From: Acanthochlamys bracteata | Lineage: Eukaryota > Streptophyta > Magnoliopsida > Pandanales > Velloziaceae | NCBI GenBank assembly: GCA_019914995.1 | Contig: CM034126.1 | Location: forward strand, 1,245,001-1,309,000 | Direction of reading: 5' to 3' | DNA length: 64,000 nt | In this document: positions 36,923-48,149 of the stretch, piece after piece | Numbering within the stretch: position 1 is the first letter of the stretch | Layout of the letters: every line of letters begins with the position of its first letter | Position numbers and translations under genes: made by a program | Notes under the pieces: generated by a model | Seen by the model: only the letters and a program-made list of their open reading frames with translations | Databases searched by the model: none | Told to the model about the DNA's origin: nothing

Positions 36923-37288
36923 ATGGCTGCAAACAACAGCTGCTGCTCATCATCATCATCTTCTTCTTCTACAAATCCCAGAAACACTCTGCGTAGGAAG
37001 CCAACATTGAGACATATTCTTGTTTCAGAAACCTTAATCTTCATCGACCATGATGAAGTAGAGATGAAGCCTCCACATTTCTTGGACACGTGTGCTCGTT
37101 GTTTCAAGCAGCTGTTACCAGACTCAGATATATTCATGTATAGAGGAGATACTCCATTCTGTAGTGAAGAGTGCAGGCAAGAACAGATTGATTTAGACGA
37201 AGCCACGGAGAAGAGCAGGAAGATGTGCTTTGGGTCCGTGAAGAAGATGTGCTTTTCTGTCCGGCACGATGCTGTTGTCAGAGTGTGA
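36923..37288 (+). CDS. FCS-like zinc finger protein, array member 2 (intronless)
   Basis: 121 residues in one exon. N-terminus MAANNSCCSS with a serine run, then RRKPTLRHILVSETLIFIDH and the FLZ finger: CARC, then DIFMYRGDTPF, CSEEC and RQEQIDLDEATEKSRK. The frame is open back to 36746, but I start at 36923 because member 4 begins with the homologous MAAKSNSCCSS and the upstream part contains a TATA-like box. The family's usual intron after FMY is absent. Likely nuclear/cytosolic SnRK1-interacting adaptor by family. Confidence 0.92.
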   Translation: MAANNSCCSSSSSSSSTNPRNTLRRKPTLRHILVSETLIFIDHDEVEMKPPHFLDTCARCFKQLLPDSDIFMYRGDTPFCSEECRQEQIDLDEATEKSRKMCFGSVKKMCFSVRHDAVVRV

Positions 37289-38960
37289 ATATGGGATGGT
37301 GTTCACTTTCATATAGATCAAAAGATCCAGCGTGGAAATCAAGAAGAACTCAACTACCAATTAAAGCAATGGCAAAATAACCAATTGCCAGTTTTTGTAA
37401 CAAGTATTTTGATCCTTCAAAAGGGAAGAAAAGTTTCTGTAAATTGTTGTACTGGAATTTCATTTTGTTTTTGGCATGGAAATTCTAGTTCCCATAATGA
37501 AAATTTTCTAAATTTAGTTCAATTTGACATGGATGCCTTTGAATTGATGAATAATCATTAATGAATATAACCAATTAGCATTGCATCCCATTGAGCAGGA
37601 ATGCCTCAGTATAATGTCAAGAAAACAATATATACCATATGCATATAATAAAAAAACATTAAAACTTATCAAGATGCCAAGAGCGTATTTTTCTTGATAC
37701 AAACTCATTTTTATAAAATGAATTTATAAAAAAAGAGTTTAAAATTAAATGTGATTCGGATAAAAAATAAATTATTATGTTTATTTTTTAAGTGAGTTTT
37801 AGAATAAAATTTTAATTTTAAAAATTGAATTTTAAAAGTAAGTTTTTGACAGAAAAATGGTAGTTTAAAATTTGCGTTTGCTTTAGATTAAGAATGAATA
37901 AAAATTAAAGCTGTGTTCAGAAAAGTGAGTTTAAAGTATAGATAAATAAATTAAAGCCTGCACATAATATTGCTGCTCCCTCCATGCCTCCCAACCCCCC
38001 TTCAATCCTTCAACACAAGGAAAGAATACAACTACTCACACAAACTATAATCATGTCCTTATTTAAGTGGACCAATAAGCTCATTACACAATCTAGTAAA
38101 GAAAAAAAACTGAAGTTTTTGTACTACATGCACATGAACTCCACTCTTTCCCTGCTATCCTTTGCATATAAAGAAAGAAAGAACGCTGCAGATAAATAAT
38201 TGTTGTAGCTAATGAATCATGGTGATGCACGCACGGTCTGGCCATTGAAGCTAAAGCACATGTAGCTCATAGCACAAAGCATTCCGAAGTAGTTTGTTAA
38301 GATTCCTTCTAGCTTAAAACTTATGCTTTAGTGAAGTACTGCGATAAAACCGGAGGAAGGAAAATTCTAATTCAAGTTAATTAAACTGAGATCTATGTTA
38401 TTCTGTGAAATTTAAGATAAGGCAAGTAAGAATTAGTAAAATTAAGCATAATTAAACAATGGCGAGAATAAAGCAATAGAAAGTGTGTGGGTGTGTGTGT
38501 GAGAGAGAGAGAGAAAGATCGAGCGAGAGAGACCCTAAAAGGTTGACTACAGCGGGGACAGATGCGAGATCGACGGCGAACGGTATCCGACCACGGCACA
38601 GAGGACGAAGGAAAGCGTTAACTACTGATTTTAATTGGTTTTTGAGTAAAGAATTTATTTACCTACATTCCAAAGTTATGTTTTCAAATTTATTTTTAAA
38701 GTTTAATTCACTTTTAAATTAAAATATACATAATGTTTAAATTAATTTTTCTCACCAAAAAATTGTTTTAATATTTAAAATTTGAAACTAAAATATTTAT
38801 TTTCAAACTCATTTTTAATAAAAAAATAAATATAAAAATTTATCTTTTATCAAATTTAATTTTAATTTATATTTTATAAATATATTTTAAAAATAAATTT
38901 AATACAAAGTTAGCAACCATCGATCGCATACACAACAAGCTAGCAACCATCACCACGGCT
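37289..38960. other. Spacer between FLZ 2 and FLZ 3
   Basis: Holds the 3' region of member 2 (to about 37500), an AT-rich block at about 37690-37955 resembling one at 46400-46645, a stretch shared with the spacer before member 4 (about 38125-38270), a GT then GA microsatellite (about 38481-38516) followed by a GC-rich leader-like patch to 38620, and another AT-rich block (38640-38900). Confidence 0.5.
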
Positions 38961-38969
38961 ACCTGCTTA

Positions 38970-39318
38970 ACTTCTTCTTCTTCTTTCTTCTACAAACACT
39001 ATTTCTGCGTAGAAAACTAAGACTGATGAACTAGAAATGAAGCCTCCACACTTCTTGGACTCATCTGCACTATGTTTCAAACGGCTAGTACCAGACTCGG
39101 ATATCTTCATGTACAGAGGAGATACGCCGTTTTGTAGTGAAGAGTGCAGGCAAGAACAGATTGATATAGACGAAGCAATGGAGAAGAGAGGGAAGATATC
39201 TTTAGCTTCCATGAAGAATAAGAACAACAAGAAGTCTTCTTTGTTACTGAAGAGCCGTGTTGCTGTCGCTGGGCTTGATGGTTTTGTCCGACATGATCAC
39301 GCTGCTGTCAGTGTATGA
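38970..39318 (+). pseudogene. FCS-like zinc finger, array member 3, degenerate
   Basis: The C-terminal two-thirds is open from ATG 39037 (93 codons) and very like members 2 and 4: EMKPPHFLDSSALCFKR, DIFMYRGDTPF, CSEECRQEQIDIDEAMEK. Upstream, 38970-39036 still resembles their N-terminal coding sequence (TTCTTCTACAAACAC, CTGCGTAGAAAACTAAGACT), but the VSETxIFIDH segment is missing and the frame is interrupted. The first zinc ligand Cys is Ser (DSSALC rather than DSCALC), so the CxxC pair is broken. The tail differs from its relatives (MKNKNNKKSSLLLKS). It is either a pseudogene or a truncated protein without a complete zinc site. Confidence 0.8.
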
Positions 39319-41230
39319 AGTTACTGAACCATGGGATTCACAGGCAATGAAGAAAAATTCAAGAAGAATTCATCAGCTGATTAGGATAGATGGATGGAGA
39401 TGGGTGCAACGCACCAAGGCACAAGAATTTTCGAACACTTTTTTTCCTGCTGCAATTAAGTTGAGAGCAAACTGGGGACATACAAAGATGGGCTACCCAC
39501 CTCTTCTATACTTGGTCCTACTAAAAGGAAGAAAACAAAGTTTTGATTGTGAAAATTTTCATACGGCTGGAATTTTGTCTTAAATTTGGAAACTAATTAG
39601 TATTGAAAAATGCTTGCTTGTGTATCAAGGTCAATATTGTTCTTGATATGGTCTAATTAGGCATTGAATTCATTTGATTATTGTATCTACAGTCAAAAAT
39701 AGAGATAGCAATATATATCTCGATCCGCAATCAAATTCGACATTGAATTATTTATATAATTAAATAGGTTCAAGTTGATCCCAATTAATCTATATAATTC
39801 ATATAATTATAGTAACATTAGCTAATAATTAAAATTATTTAAATAATAATATTAAATATTAATTTAGCTTTTTTCTTAATTTATCTTATATTGGATAATA
39901 TTTTATTTAATTTATAAATTTTATTAAGATTAATCTTTTTGTCTTAAAAATAGAGTATATAATAATTTTTACTATTTATTTGTGGAAGTTAATTTTTGAC
40001 TATATAAATATATGAATCGAATTAAAATTAAACAATTTTGATCGAATTATCAAAATAAGTAGATTTGAATTTAAATTATTAATCCATATTATAACTCCTA
40101 ATGACGCATGCATTCACACCATAACCCATATCAATTTTCTCATATTATTGATATACGCTCTGATGCTAGCTTATACATTGCTGCATATGAACTCTGTTCC
40201 TATATCGGTAAAATTCATAAAAATTATGATGCAAGTACCGTTGCGGTTTCCTCATGTCACAAAATATCATCAGACCAACTTGGAATATGATTCCAAATAT
40301 AACAGTGTGTTTGCAAGTAACAATATCAATTAGAGACAAAGCAAAATTAAACCATCAGAATTTTCCTATATTATCAGAAGAGTGCCGAATAAATGGAAGC
40401 CAGCACCAAATATATATTTTGCCCCAGTTCTTCTCCACCTTAATTCTTGCCTCCCAACTCTTCATTCATCTTTCTAGTAAGTATACTGATTAATGTTTAT
40501 TAATATATTTAAGGTAAAAACTATTTGTTTTCAACAACCCATGCACATGAATCTTCCACTCTTTCCAAAACAAAAACAAAATAAAGCGATAAATGTTGTG
40601 TGTAACATAACTCGATTATCCTTGAAGTTGTAGTAGCTGGTGATCATGGCGATGCACCCATGGTACGTGCTGTTCTTCATTCGCATGGGAGATCCTTATA
40701 CAGTGAACGTGGCACAGAGCACAAGACCTCTCCTCTGTGTCAGCAATACAAAAAACAAACCGTTGCAGTGTTTATCTTCACATTCCACTTCCACTGCTGA
40801 AATCTCGCGAGTTAAAAATATTTAAAAAAGCAAACAAGAATTCAGAGGAAAGGAAAATTCTTAATTTACTTAACTTCTGTCGCTTCTGTCCAGTTTAGTT
40901 TTAATCGAGTGGAGTAGAACGAGTAGTCAGCAGAGCAGAAAAGGACAAAAGTAGATGACTAATTAAGCTTCCATCTGCGTCCCGACATATTGAATGGGTC
41001 CTGTTTTCTAGCAAAGCAAATAATTGTTAGTTGTTAAAGATGAAAACAAGGTGCGATCATGGGTTTGATTTGAATACCGTGACTTGATTCTGTCTCGTAT
41101 AATAGAAAATACCCGAAAGTACCAAGGGGTTGGTTTTCTTAATATTATTGTTCTGGTTTTGGGAATGACATCCTAGTTTAAGTTCAAGCCCCTAGTTTGT
41201 TTCTGTTTCCTCACTGTTTACTCAACTGTT
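39319..41230. other. Spacer between FLZ 3 and FLZ 4
   Basis: Contains AT-rich DNA at 39680-40090 and, at about 40530-40740, sequence collinear with about 38125-38270 upstream of member 3 (ATGCACATGAA...CCACTCTTTCC, then GATCATGGCGATGCACCCA versus AATCATGGTGATGCACGCA). Short open frames here have no domain support. Confidence 0.5.
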
Positions 41231-41258
41231 TATAAAACCAGTCTCTCCAACTACTTCC

Positions 41259-41266
41259 TATATAAA
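41259..41266 (+). promoter_or_regulatory. TATA box of FLZ locus 4
   Basis: TATATAAAA-type box about 72 bases before the ATG; a second TATAAAA lies at 41231. Either could serve; the nearer one would give a leader of about 40 bases. Confidence 0.55.
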
Positions 41267-41331
41267 ACAGCATCTCTACCACGATCTCAAAGCACAAGCT
41301 AGCCAAAGGAGGAAGAAACCAAGATCAATTC

Positions 41332-41742
41332 ATGGCCGCAAAAAGCAACAGCTGTTGCTCATCGTCATCTTCTTCTCCAACAACGAAACCTATGAATACT
41401 CTACGAAGAAAACCAACACTGAGATCTTTCCCGGTTTCAGAAACCATAATCTTCATAGACCATGATGAACCAGAGATGAAGCCTCCCCATTTCTTGGATT
41501 CTTGTGCTCTCTGTTTCAAGCAGCTATTACCAGACTCGGATATCTTCATGTACAAAGGAAACATGCCGTTTTGTAGTGAAGAGTGCAGGCAAGAACAGAT
41601 TGATTTAGATGAAGCCATGGAAAGGAGCAGAAAGATATCCAAGATGAACAAGTCTAGTAATATTCAAACTATCGGCGGAAATTGCCCGGGAACTGCTGCT
41701 AATTCTGTTCATGTTCGCGTAAACGCTGCTCTTATAGTGTGA
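41332..41742 (+). CDS. FCS-like zinc finger protein, array member 4 (intronless)
   Basis: 136 residues, one exon. N-terminus MAAKSNSCCSSSSSSPTTKP, then NTLRRKPTLRSFPVSETIIF and the FLZ finger: CALC, DIFMYKGNMPF, CSEEC, RQEQIDLDEAMERSRK. All four cysteines are kept, but the otherwise constant YRGDTPF is YKGNMPF. The tail (SSNIQTIGGNCPGTAANS) is unlike members 2 and 3. The usual FLZ intron is absent. Closest relative in the window is member 2. By family, a SnRK1-binding adaptor. Confidence 0.92.
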   Translation: MAAKSNSCCSSSSSSPTTKPMNTLRRKPTLRSFPVSETIIFIDHDEPEMKPPHFLDSCALCFKQLLPDSDIFMYKGNMPFCSEECRQEQIDLDEAMERSRKISKMNKSSNIQTIGGNCPGTAANSVHVRVNAALIV

Positions 41743-44322
41743 ATTTTTGTGATTAGTTAGTTCTTTCTTTGCTGGGTTTGGAGAAAAAAAAAAGAGAGCT
41801 CTTAACGAAGAGAAAAGCATGGGTTTTGAACTGATTCTGAACATATACATAAATGAGAAAATTTTTGAAACAAATTTAAGGTTTTGGGTTGTCTGTTTAC
41901 TGATGGCTTTTTGAATACTCCCGATGCCAAAATGGTTCCACAGTCTTTTCATTGTTTCTTTCCCAGTAGAAAGAAAGTTCCCATTTCATTCGAATTTCTA
42001 AATACATCGTTCATCAACTGTCGTCCCAAACGAAAATCTAAATTCTCAAAAAAAATTAAGTCTTAATTTAAAAAAACAGAGCAAGAACAGAATCCAATTA
42101 ATATTCTCACAGTCAGTGTCCTACCTAACCAATAAAAATAGATCATAAATTGCAGTTCAATTCGAAGTTGCTCTGAAATTATGTGAAAGCAATAAGGCGA
42201 GAGATACAGCCTCGAAGTAATTAATTATGAATTGTCACCTGGGAGAGTTTCTCTATTAATTAATCAAATGGAAAATAATATGTCCAGAAAGTGCCACCAA
42301 ATTCACACAAATAAAGACACCTACTGTTTGGCACGGTAATATCATGAATTCAAATTTAGTAAATACGTAGGAGTGCTTAGTAAATTTATATAACTAAACT
42401 ATTTTAAATTTTTTGAAAAGTAAATTTTATTTTGTATTAAAAAAAATAATTTTTTATTACGTAAATTATTTTATATAAAAATTTTAATTTTATAAACTAT
42501 TTAAAGTTTTATAAAAATATATATAATTATAATTTAAACAAAATAAAACAAAACAAAGATGGAATCGACGCCAAACATCACTTTAATCAACAGACCTCTT
42601 CACTAGCTACAACAACAAAAAAAATATTAAGAGAAAACGATTTATAAGAAGGTGACGCGAAGTTTACCCGTTTCTTCAAGTAAACTCCATGACCTTTTTA
42701 TTACGAAAGATTCAGATTTTGTTTTCTTTCCAGGATTTCTGCCATGTTTTTGTGCCATGATGTGTGAATAAAAAATCTTCCACATTAATCACAGTGATCT
42801 AAAAAGTTTGATTTTATGCCTTCTTTAAACAATAATGCCAATCTTATCAGAGAACAAAAGATGCAGACAATAGTTAATTATTCTGTACATTACGGTTCAA
42901 TTATCTGCTAATTAAAGTTCAACAAATAAGTCTTACAAACTTTCCGCCCACTCACGAGGTTATTTATACACATTTTTTATTTTTATGATGGTGAATGGAA
43001 TATTTTCTTAGTTAATTTCGTAACTAAAAAGTTGCAGAATCCCCAACAAAGCAAAAGTTCTCACTATTATCAACTGATTCATTTTCTTTTTTTATGTTTC
43101 TTTGTTTTCTCTTTTTTTTTATTTTAAGTTTGAAGCGAGTGAATTCATCATGACCGCACTCGTAACGATCCTTCACGGAGCTCTATAGATTCTCTAAGTT
43201 GTTTAATAAATATTTTGAATGGTAAGTAACGTGAACTGTGAACACAAACACAAGAAGGTGATGCCAAACTTTGCTTGTAACTTTTTTTTAATTAATTAAA
43301 AGTTTCTAGCTAAAGCTAGTGATTGTAATAATTGGTACTGTGTTGTTTGATTTCTTTTATAAATATGATTTCATTTGATTAAGATATAGTTTTCATAGGT
43401 TTTTTGCCATGTTCTTAGCTAGTACTTAGCTATAGTGAAAAGCTTGAATTAATTAAAAGAGAGATTCAAGAGGTTGGTGTGATGAACATAGACATGTTGG
43501 CGATAGATCAGACAAGTAAATTCTTAAATAAGTCATTTACGTTTTTAAATAAGCAAATTTAGATTTATTTGTTTTAACTAGGAAGCTTATTTAATAATTA
43601 CATTTGGTAAACAATATTTATTTTAGAATAAACTGATAATGATATTTAAATAAATATGTATTTATAAATTGAAAAAAATATAAATAACTGAAATATTATT
43701 AATATGATGTGTGTATAGAGATTAACTCAAATATACTTTTTTAAAACTTATTTTTGATATAAATCAATAAAAAATTTAAATAATATTTATAAAAAAATTT
43801 TAAAAAAATACTTAATATAACTAAACATATATAAACTTTATTTTTTATTAAGTATTTTAATTTTTAATTATTTAAAAATTAATTTTCATAAAATTGAGTT
43901 TATAGATAAACGCGCTCGTAGTTGAAATTTTGTTAATAGAAATGAAGTCGATACGTATTGTTTATACAACGCTCTACTTAATTAAAATTCCAAAATTTAT
44001 CTATTGCTTCGTTTTTCAATTCCAAAAGGAGTTCTTTGGTAATTAAGTTGTCGAATGATTTGGCTTATAAATTATTATTAAATTTTATTTTTATTTTTTA
44101 TTTTTTATAAATGTTTTTTATATTTTAAAAAAGATTATTTTGAAACGTTTAGATAATTGTAACTTTATAAGTTTAATTTTTTTAGATACAATAAATTAAG
44201 TTTTTTTAATTTTTTCTGTAAAACTTTTTGTTTTAAGTTCCCAGAAGTTTATACATAGGTAATTTGTTTCTATTGCTATTGTATTTGGGGTAAGATTTTA
44301 ATAAGTTCATCAAGATGTTAAG

Positions 44323-44534
44323 GTAGCGTTTATAATATATTTTTAAAAATAGTTTTATTTTACTTTAATAAATAAATTATATTATTTTGATGTAAAAAAT
44401 AATAAAAAAATTTTATTACGTAAATTTTTTTACATTTAAAAAAATTTCATATAAATTTTATTAGAAAATTATTACAAAATATAAAATAAAAATTATTAAA
44501 GTTTTTTTATAGAATCAAATGCCAAACCATTCCT
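44323..44534. repeat. Family-A MITE-like element
   Basis: About 212 bp. Left end AAGGTAGCGTTTATAATA, right end AAATGCCAAACCATTCCT, AT-rich interior with TTACGTAAATTTTTTTACAT, a word also seen in the copy at 51049. Confidence 0.55.
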
Positions 44535-44576
44535 AATTAGTCAACGAGAATAATCTTCTTCTTCTTACATTAATAA

Positions 44577-44755
44577 GGTCCGATTTGGCATTGCTTACGG
44601 GATAAATAATTTTTAATTTTTCAATTTATATTTGTTAATATATATTTTGCAAGTATATAAAAAATTTATTTAAAAATTTAAAAAATATAGAAAAATTTAT
44701 AAATATTTTTTATTTTAAAAAAAAATTATTTTATAAGTAATTCTAAACGCACCCT
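44577..44755. repeat. Family-A MITE-like element, inverted
   Basis: About 179 bp, left end GGTCCGATTTGGCATTGCTTA, right end TAAGTAATTCTAAACGCACCC. The right end matches the reverse complement of the left end of other copies (GCGTTTGGAATTGCTTATAA), so this copy lies in the opposite orientation. Confidence 0.6.
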
Positions 44756-45006
44756 AATTTGTGTTTTAGTGTTACCATTTCAATTAAGTTCCTTCTCTCT
44801 CTAATAAGCTCCCTTCAATTGTCTACTAGTCCCACAAGCAACACCAACATTCACCAAAATCCCCCATTTTCTGCAGCAATCTAATCAAACTTCTACACTC
44901 AATCATTTACTAATGATTGCATCATAACTTCCTTCTCTTCTTCTTCTTCTTCTTCTTGTTTCATCCGAGAGGAAAGAGCGAGATACATCAATAGAGAGAT
45001 AAACAA

Positions 45007-45399
45007 ATGCACTGCATGCTGGGGTTTCATATGCAGGAAATCGCCGGAGATGATCGAGAACAGAAACATTTCCTCGACGCTTGCGCAAGATGCAACAAAT
45101 CTCTCAAACCCAATAGAGACATCTATATGTACAGGTCTCGTATTTATTTGTTTCTAAATTTCCTTTGTTTTTCTTCTTTAAATGTTGAATTGCTTATTTA
45201 TGTGCAATGCAGAGGGAACGTTCCGTTCTGTAGCAAAGAATGTCGTTTAGAGCAGATCATAACCGATGAAGCTGCAGAGAGAAGTCGGCGCCGGAGATCA
45301 CTAAGAGCCATCGCCTCCGCAGAGCAGAAACATTCATCTGGTCCTGCTAAATCAAGTGAGATCAGAACAAGACCTGAGAGGACTGTTGTTGTTAGCTAG
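45007..45399 (+). CDS. FCS-like zinc finger protein, array member 5 (two exons)
   Basis: 104 residues spliced. Exons 45007-45134 and 45213-45399; phase-2 intron right after IYMY in the finger, as in members 1 and 6. N-terminus MHCMLGFHMQEIAGDDREQK, finger CARC, RGNVPF, CSKEC, then RLEQIITDEAAERSRRRR and a basic tail. Translation could also start at the internal Met (MQEIAGDD). The 78-base intron is a multiple of three and has no stop in frame, so an unspliced mRNA would encode a 130-residue form with 26 extra hydrophobic residues between the two cysteine pairs. A TTC-rich leader precedes it (44930-44957). Confidence 0.92.
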   Translation: MHCMLGFHMQEIAGDDREQKHFLDACARCNKSLKPNRDIYMYRSRIYLFLNFLCFSSLNVELLIYVQCRGNVPFCSKECRLEQIITDEAAERSRRRRSLRAIASAEQKHSSGPAKSSEIRTRPERTVVVS

Positions 45400-47935
45400 C
45401 TAATAAACGTTTGCAGCACTGTTTCTGTATGTAGAACTAGAACGAAGGAAGTCGTCTCTAATATTAAAATAAAATTTAGTTGCTGCTGCGTGAGACTCAT
45501 CTGTGTCTTGAAGCTGGCCAAATCGCTACATTTGCAGCAGGAAATCTTTAAGAAAATGTTCTTCTGTTTTAATTTGCTGTGCTCTTTTTTTTTTCACCTC
45601 TTGATTTTTGTTTGAATTTTTCTGAGGGTGATTATATATTTCAGAATTACTGTTGCATCTTCTTGATTCATTACCGATGATTTCCAGAATTCAAGTAGGT
45701 TATATATCTTGTAAACAATAACCAAATATTTGGGAGTGATTTTGACAAAAATATTTTTTTAAGATAAAAAATATTAAAATTTTTGTAAATAAAATTTATT
45801 TTTATCTTAAATATAATAAAAATAAGTATAAGCAAATAAAATTTTACGAAATATAAATTTATTTATTTTAGATTCTTTCTAAAATTAAAAGATTATTAAA
45901 TATAAAAATACAAAAATTTACTAGAAAATAAAATATGAGAGCATGAATTGAAAAGTATTTTAATCTCCACCAAAATTTATTATAAAATATTATTAAACAT
46001 CGTTAAAAAAAGTTAAAATAATAATGAGTTGAAAATTATTTAAAAAAATTACCAAAGTCTAAACCAAAAAAAATGTAAAAAAGAAAAGAGAGCGGGGATC
46101 AGTTTCTTTGTATTCATATTTTTATGTTCTTCGATTCTTAGCTGCTTCCACTCTTCCGACCAACTGTCAGAAGCTTTTTTTAATGCCGAAGGTGAAGTAA
46201 TTAAAGCGGAACTCTGTTTCTTGACAATCTCGTGAAAACCATTATTGACCTGAGACATTTTGCTCTTTATGTCGCCGCCCATTTATGTCTACAGTTAATA
46301 ATCATGAAAAGCAAATTATTATTTTTTTGAGTAATTTTGCGGTCCTTCTTAAAACTAAATGTAAATTGTTTTAAGAAATCAATAGCATTTGCAAAAAAAT
46401 TGTTTACCTTACTTTTAAATATATTTTTGAAATTAAATTTATAAAATAAATTTAAAACTAAAAGTAAATTTGATAATTTTTTTTATATTTAGTTTGTATT
46501 AAAAGTGAGTTTGAATTGAAGGTAAATTAGTTTTAGAAATTTGAATTTTATTAGTTTAAATTTTATATTTATTTTTAATTTAAAAGTGATTAAAAAATGA
46601 AAATAATTTTTAAAAAAGTGAATTTAAAATATAGAAAAATAAACCGAGTCACTGATTAACGTGCTCTTCGCTACAAGGACCGGCAAATAGTTCGAAAAAT
46701 CGAAACTTAGAAACCAAGCAACTGTTGTGAAAAAATTATAATATTTTGCGTCTTCTTTATTTATTAGATTTTCCAATTTGATCTAGTGAGATGCCAGCCA
46801 GTTGGTCGTACCGTGTGTTATTTATTTAAATTAATAATAATTTTTTTCAATTATTTATGATTCTAAGCTTATTTCAAAATTATGTTAAAGATGCTTTTAA
46901 AATCAATTGAAATAAAACTTGGATGAAAAAACAACTGAATAAGAATATAAATTAATTGAATGTGTGATATATATACTAAACTATGGATCCTTTTCATATA
47001 TAAAAAAATTTGTACTTTAATATGTATTTTTAAAACATATTTCAAACTAATTCTTACGAAATTCGGATGAAATTACGAATGCATTTCAGATAATCCATCA
47101 TAATTTTGTTCAAAATTTAAGAGATATTGAACCTTCAAATTAGATTAGATCCGAATTAATAATATATAAAATTTAGTGAATCTGAATAAAAAATAGACTA
47201 ATTTAATAGTCTAATACCGAATTAGTAGTATAAAATTTAAGATTATTATTAGATAAAAAATAAATTAGCTAATTTGATAGTAGGTCAATAATTTGTTTTG
47301 AGTTAAATCAAGTGAATTATAATTTGGTGGATTTATAGCTCACATTTTTTAATAGTACCATCTGACTGAATACTAGAATATATATGTATTTATAAATAAA
47401 AAATATTAATTATTAAAAAATTGGCTAATTTTAGTATAGAAAAATTAATTTTAACATCAATAATCGACTCATTTATAAGTAATGCTAACTTTATTTATAG
47501 AAAGTTCCAATAAATTTATTTAAAACTCATCCAAATATATAAAAATACTATTTTAGATAATATTTAGCTAAATTTATCAACTCTTTTTTATTCTAAGTAT
47601 TTATTTTTCTAGCTCATCCAAAGACCTATATAATACCTTCTGTTACTTGAGCTGCTCTTAAGAATTACAACAGCAATTGTCTTTTCTGGAACTAGTAGAC
47701 CAATCAACAGGAAAAAAATTGTTGCATGAAACCTTCAAGATTATTTTAATTATATAAAATAAGTTTACAAAAAATATAATCTATGAAAATAAAATTTAAT
47801 AATAAATAGAATAAATATAGTAGTAATTAAAATGCATAAAGTAAATTTTAATAAATATTTGAAATAATAAAGAAAACACCTAAAATAGTTGAATTTAAAA
47901 TCTGAAAAAAAGATTAAAATTTAGTAGGATTGAGT
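45400..47935. other. Spacer downstream of FLZ 5
   Basis: 3' region of member 5 to about 45720, then AT-rich blocks (45730-45980, 46370-46645, 46820-47560, 47740-47930). Apart from the small open frame at 46049-46282 no gene is seen. Confidence 0.5.
46049..46282 (-). other. Isolated exon-like open frame, unidentified
   Basis: A GC-richer patch in AT-rich DNA. On the minus strand a possible acceptor (CTGTAG) is followed by a frame reading MGGDIKSKMSQVNNGFHEIV then KKQSSALITSPSALKKASDS, WSEEWKQLRIEEHKN. It reads like real protein with helical, charged character, but I do not recognise the family. No partner exon is found nearby. Confidence 0.3.
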
Positions 47936-48149
47936 GGGCGTTGGTAGTGCTTATAAAATTAAAATTTTTTAAAATAAAAAATAATTTTATTTTTTTTAAA
48001 AAATAAGCTATATTTTTTTAATTCAATATAAATAATAAAAATATATAATAAAAAAATTTTATTAATTTTTTTTAAATACTTATAAAATATATATTAAAAA
48101 ATAAAAAATAAAAAATTTATTTTTTTTTATAAGCAAAACTAAACAGCCC
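47936..48149. repeat. Family-A MITE-like element
   Basis: About 214 bp, left end GGGCGTTGGTAGTGCTTATA, right end AAGCAAAACTAAACAGCCCG, AT-rich interior with TATAAAATATATATTAAAAA. Good match to the copies at 9902 and 29704. Confidence 0.65.

Larger units (their letters stand above)
41743..44900. other. Spacer between FLZ 4 and FLZ 5
   Basis: About 3 kb with no gene. AT-rich repeat blocks at about 42370-42560 and 43560-43900, and the family-A copies at 44323-44534 and 44577-44755, take up much of it. A pyrimidine-rich tract occurs at 43080-43130. Confidence 0.5.

Noticed and set aside
36904-37206. Antisense open frames over FLZ loci (also 38967-39230 and 41325-41651)
   Set aside because: They are mirror frames of conserved FLZ coding sequence, similar to each other only because the sense genes are paralogues.
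38200-38300. Possible microRNA precursor in the spacer before FLZ 3
   Set aside because: I could not find a convincing long hairpin, and the similarity to the spacer before FLZ 4 is explained by tandem duplication.
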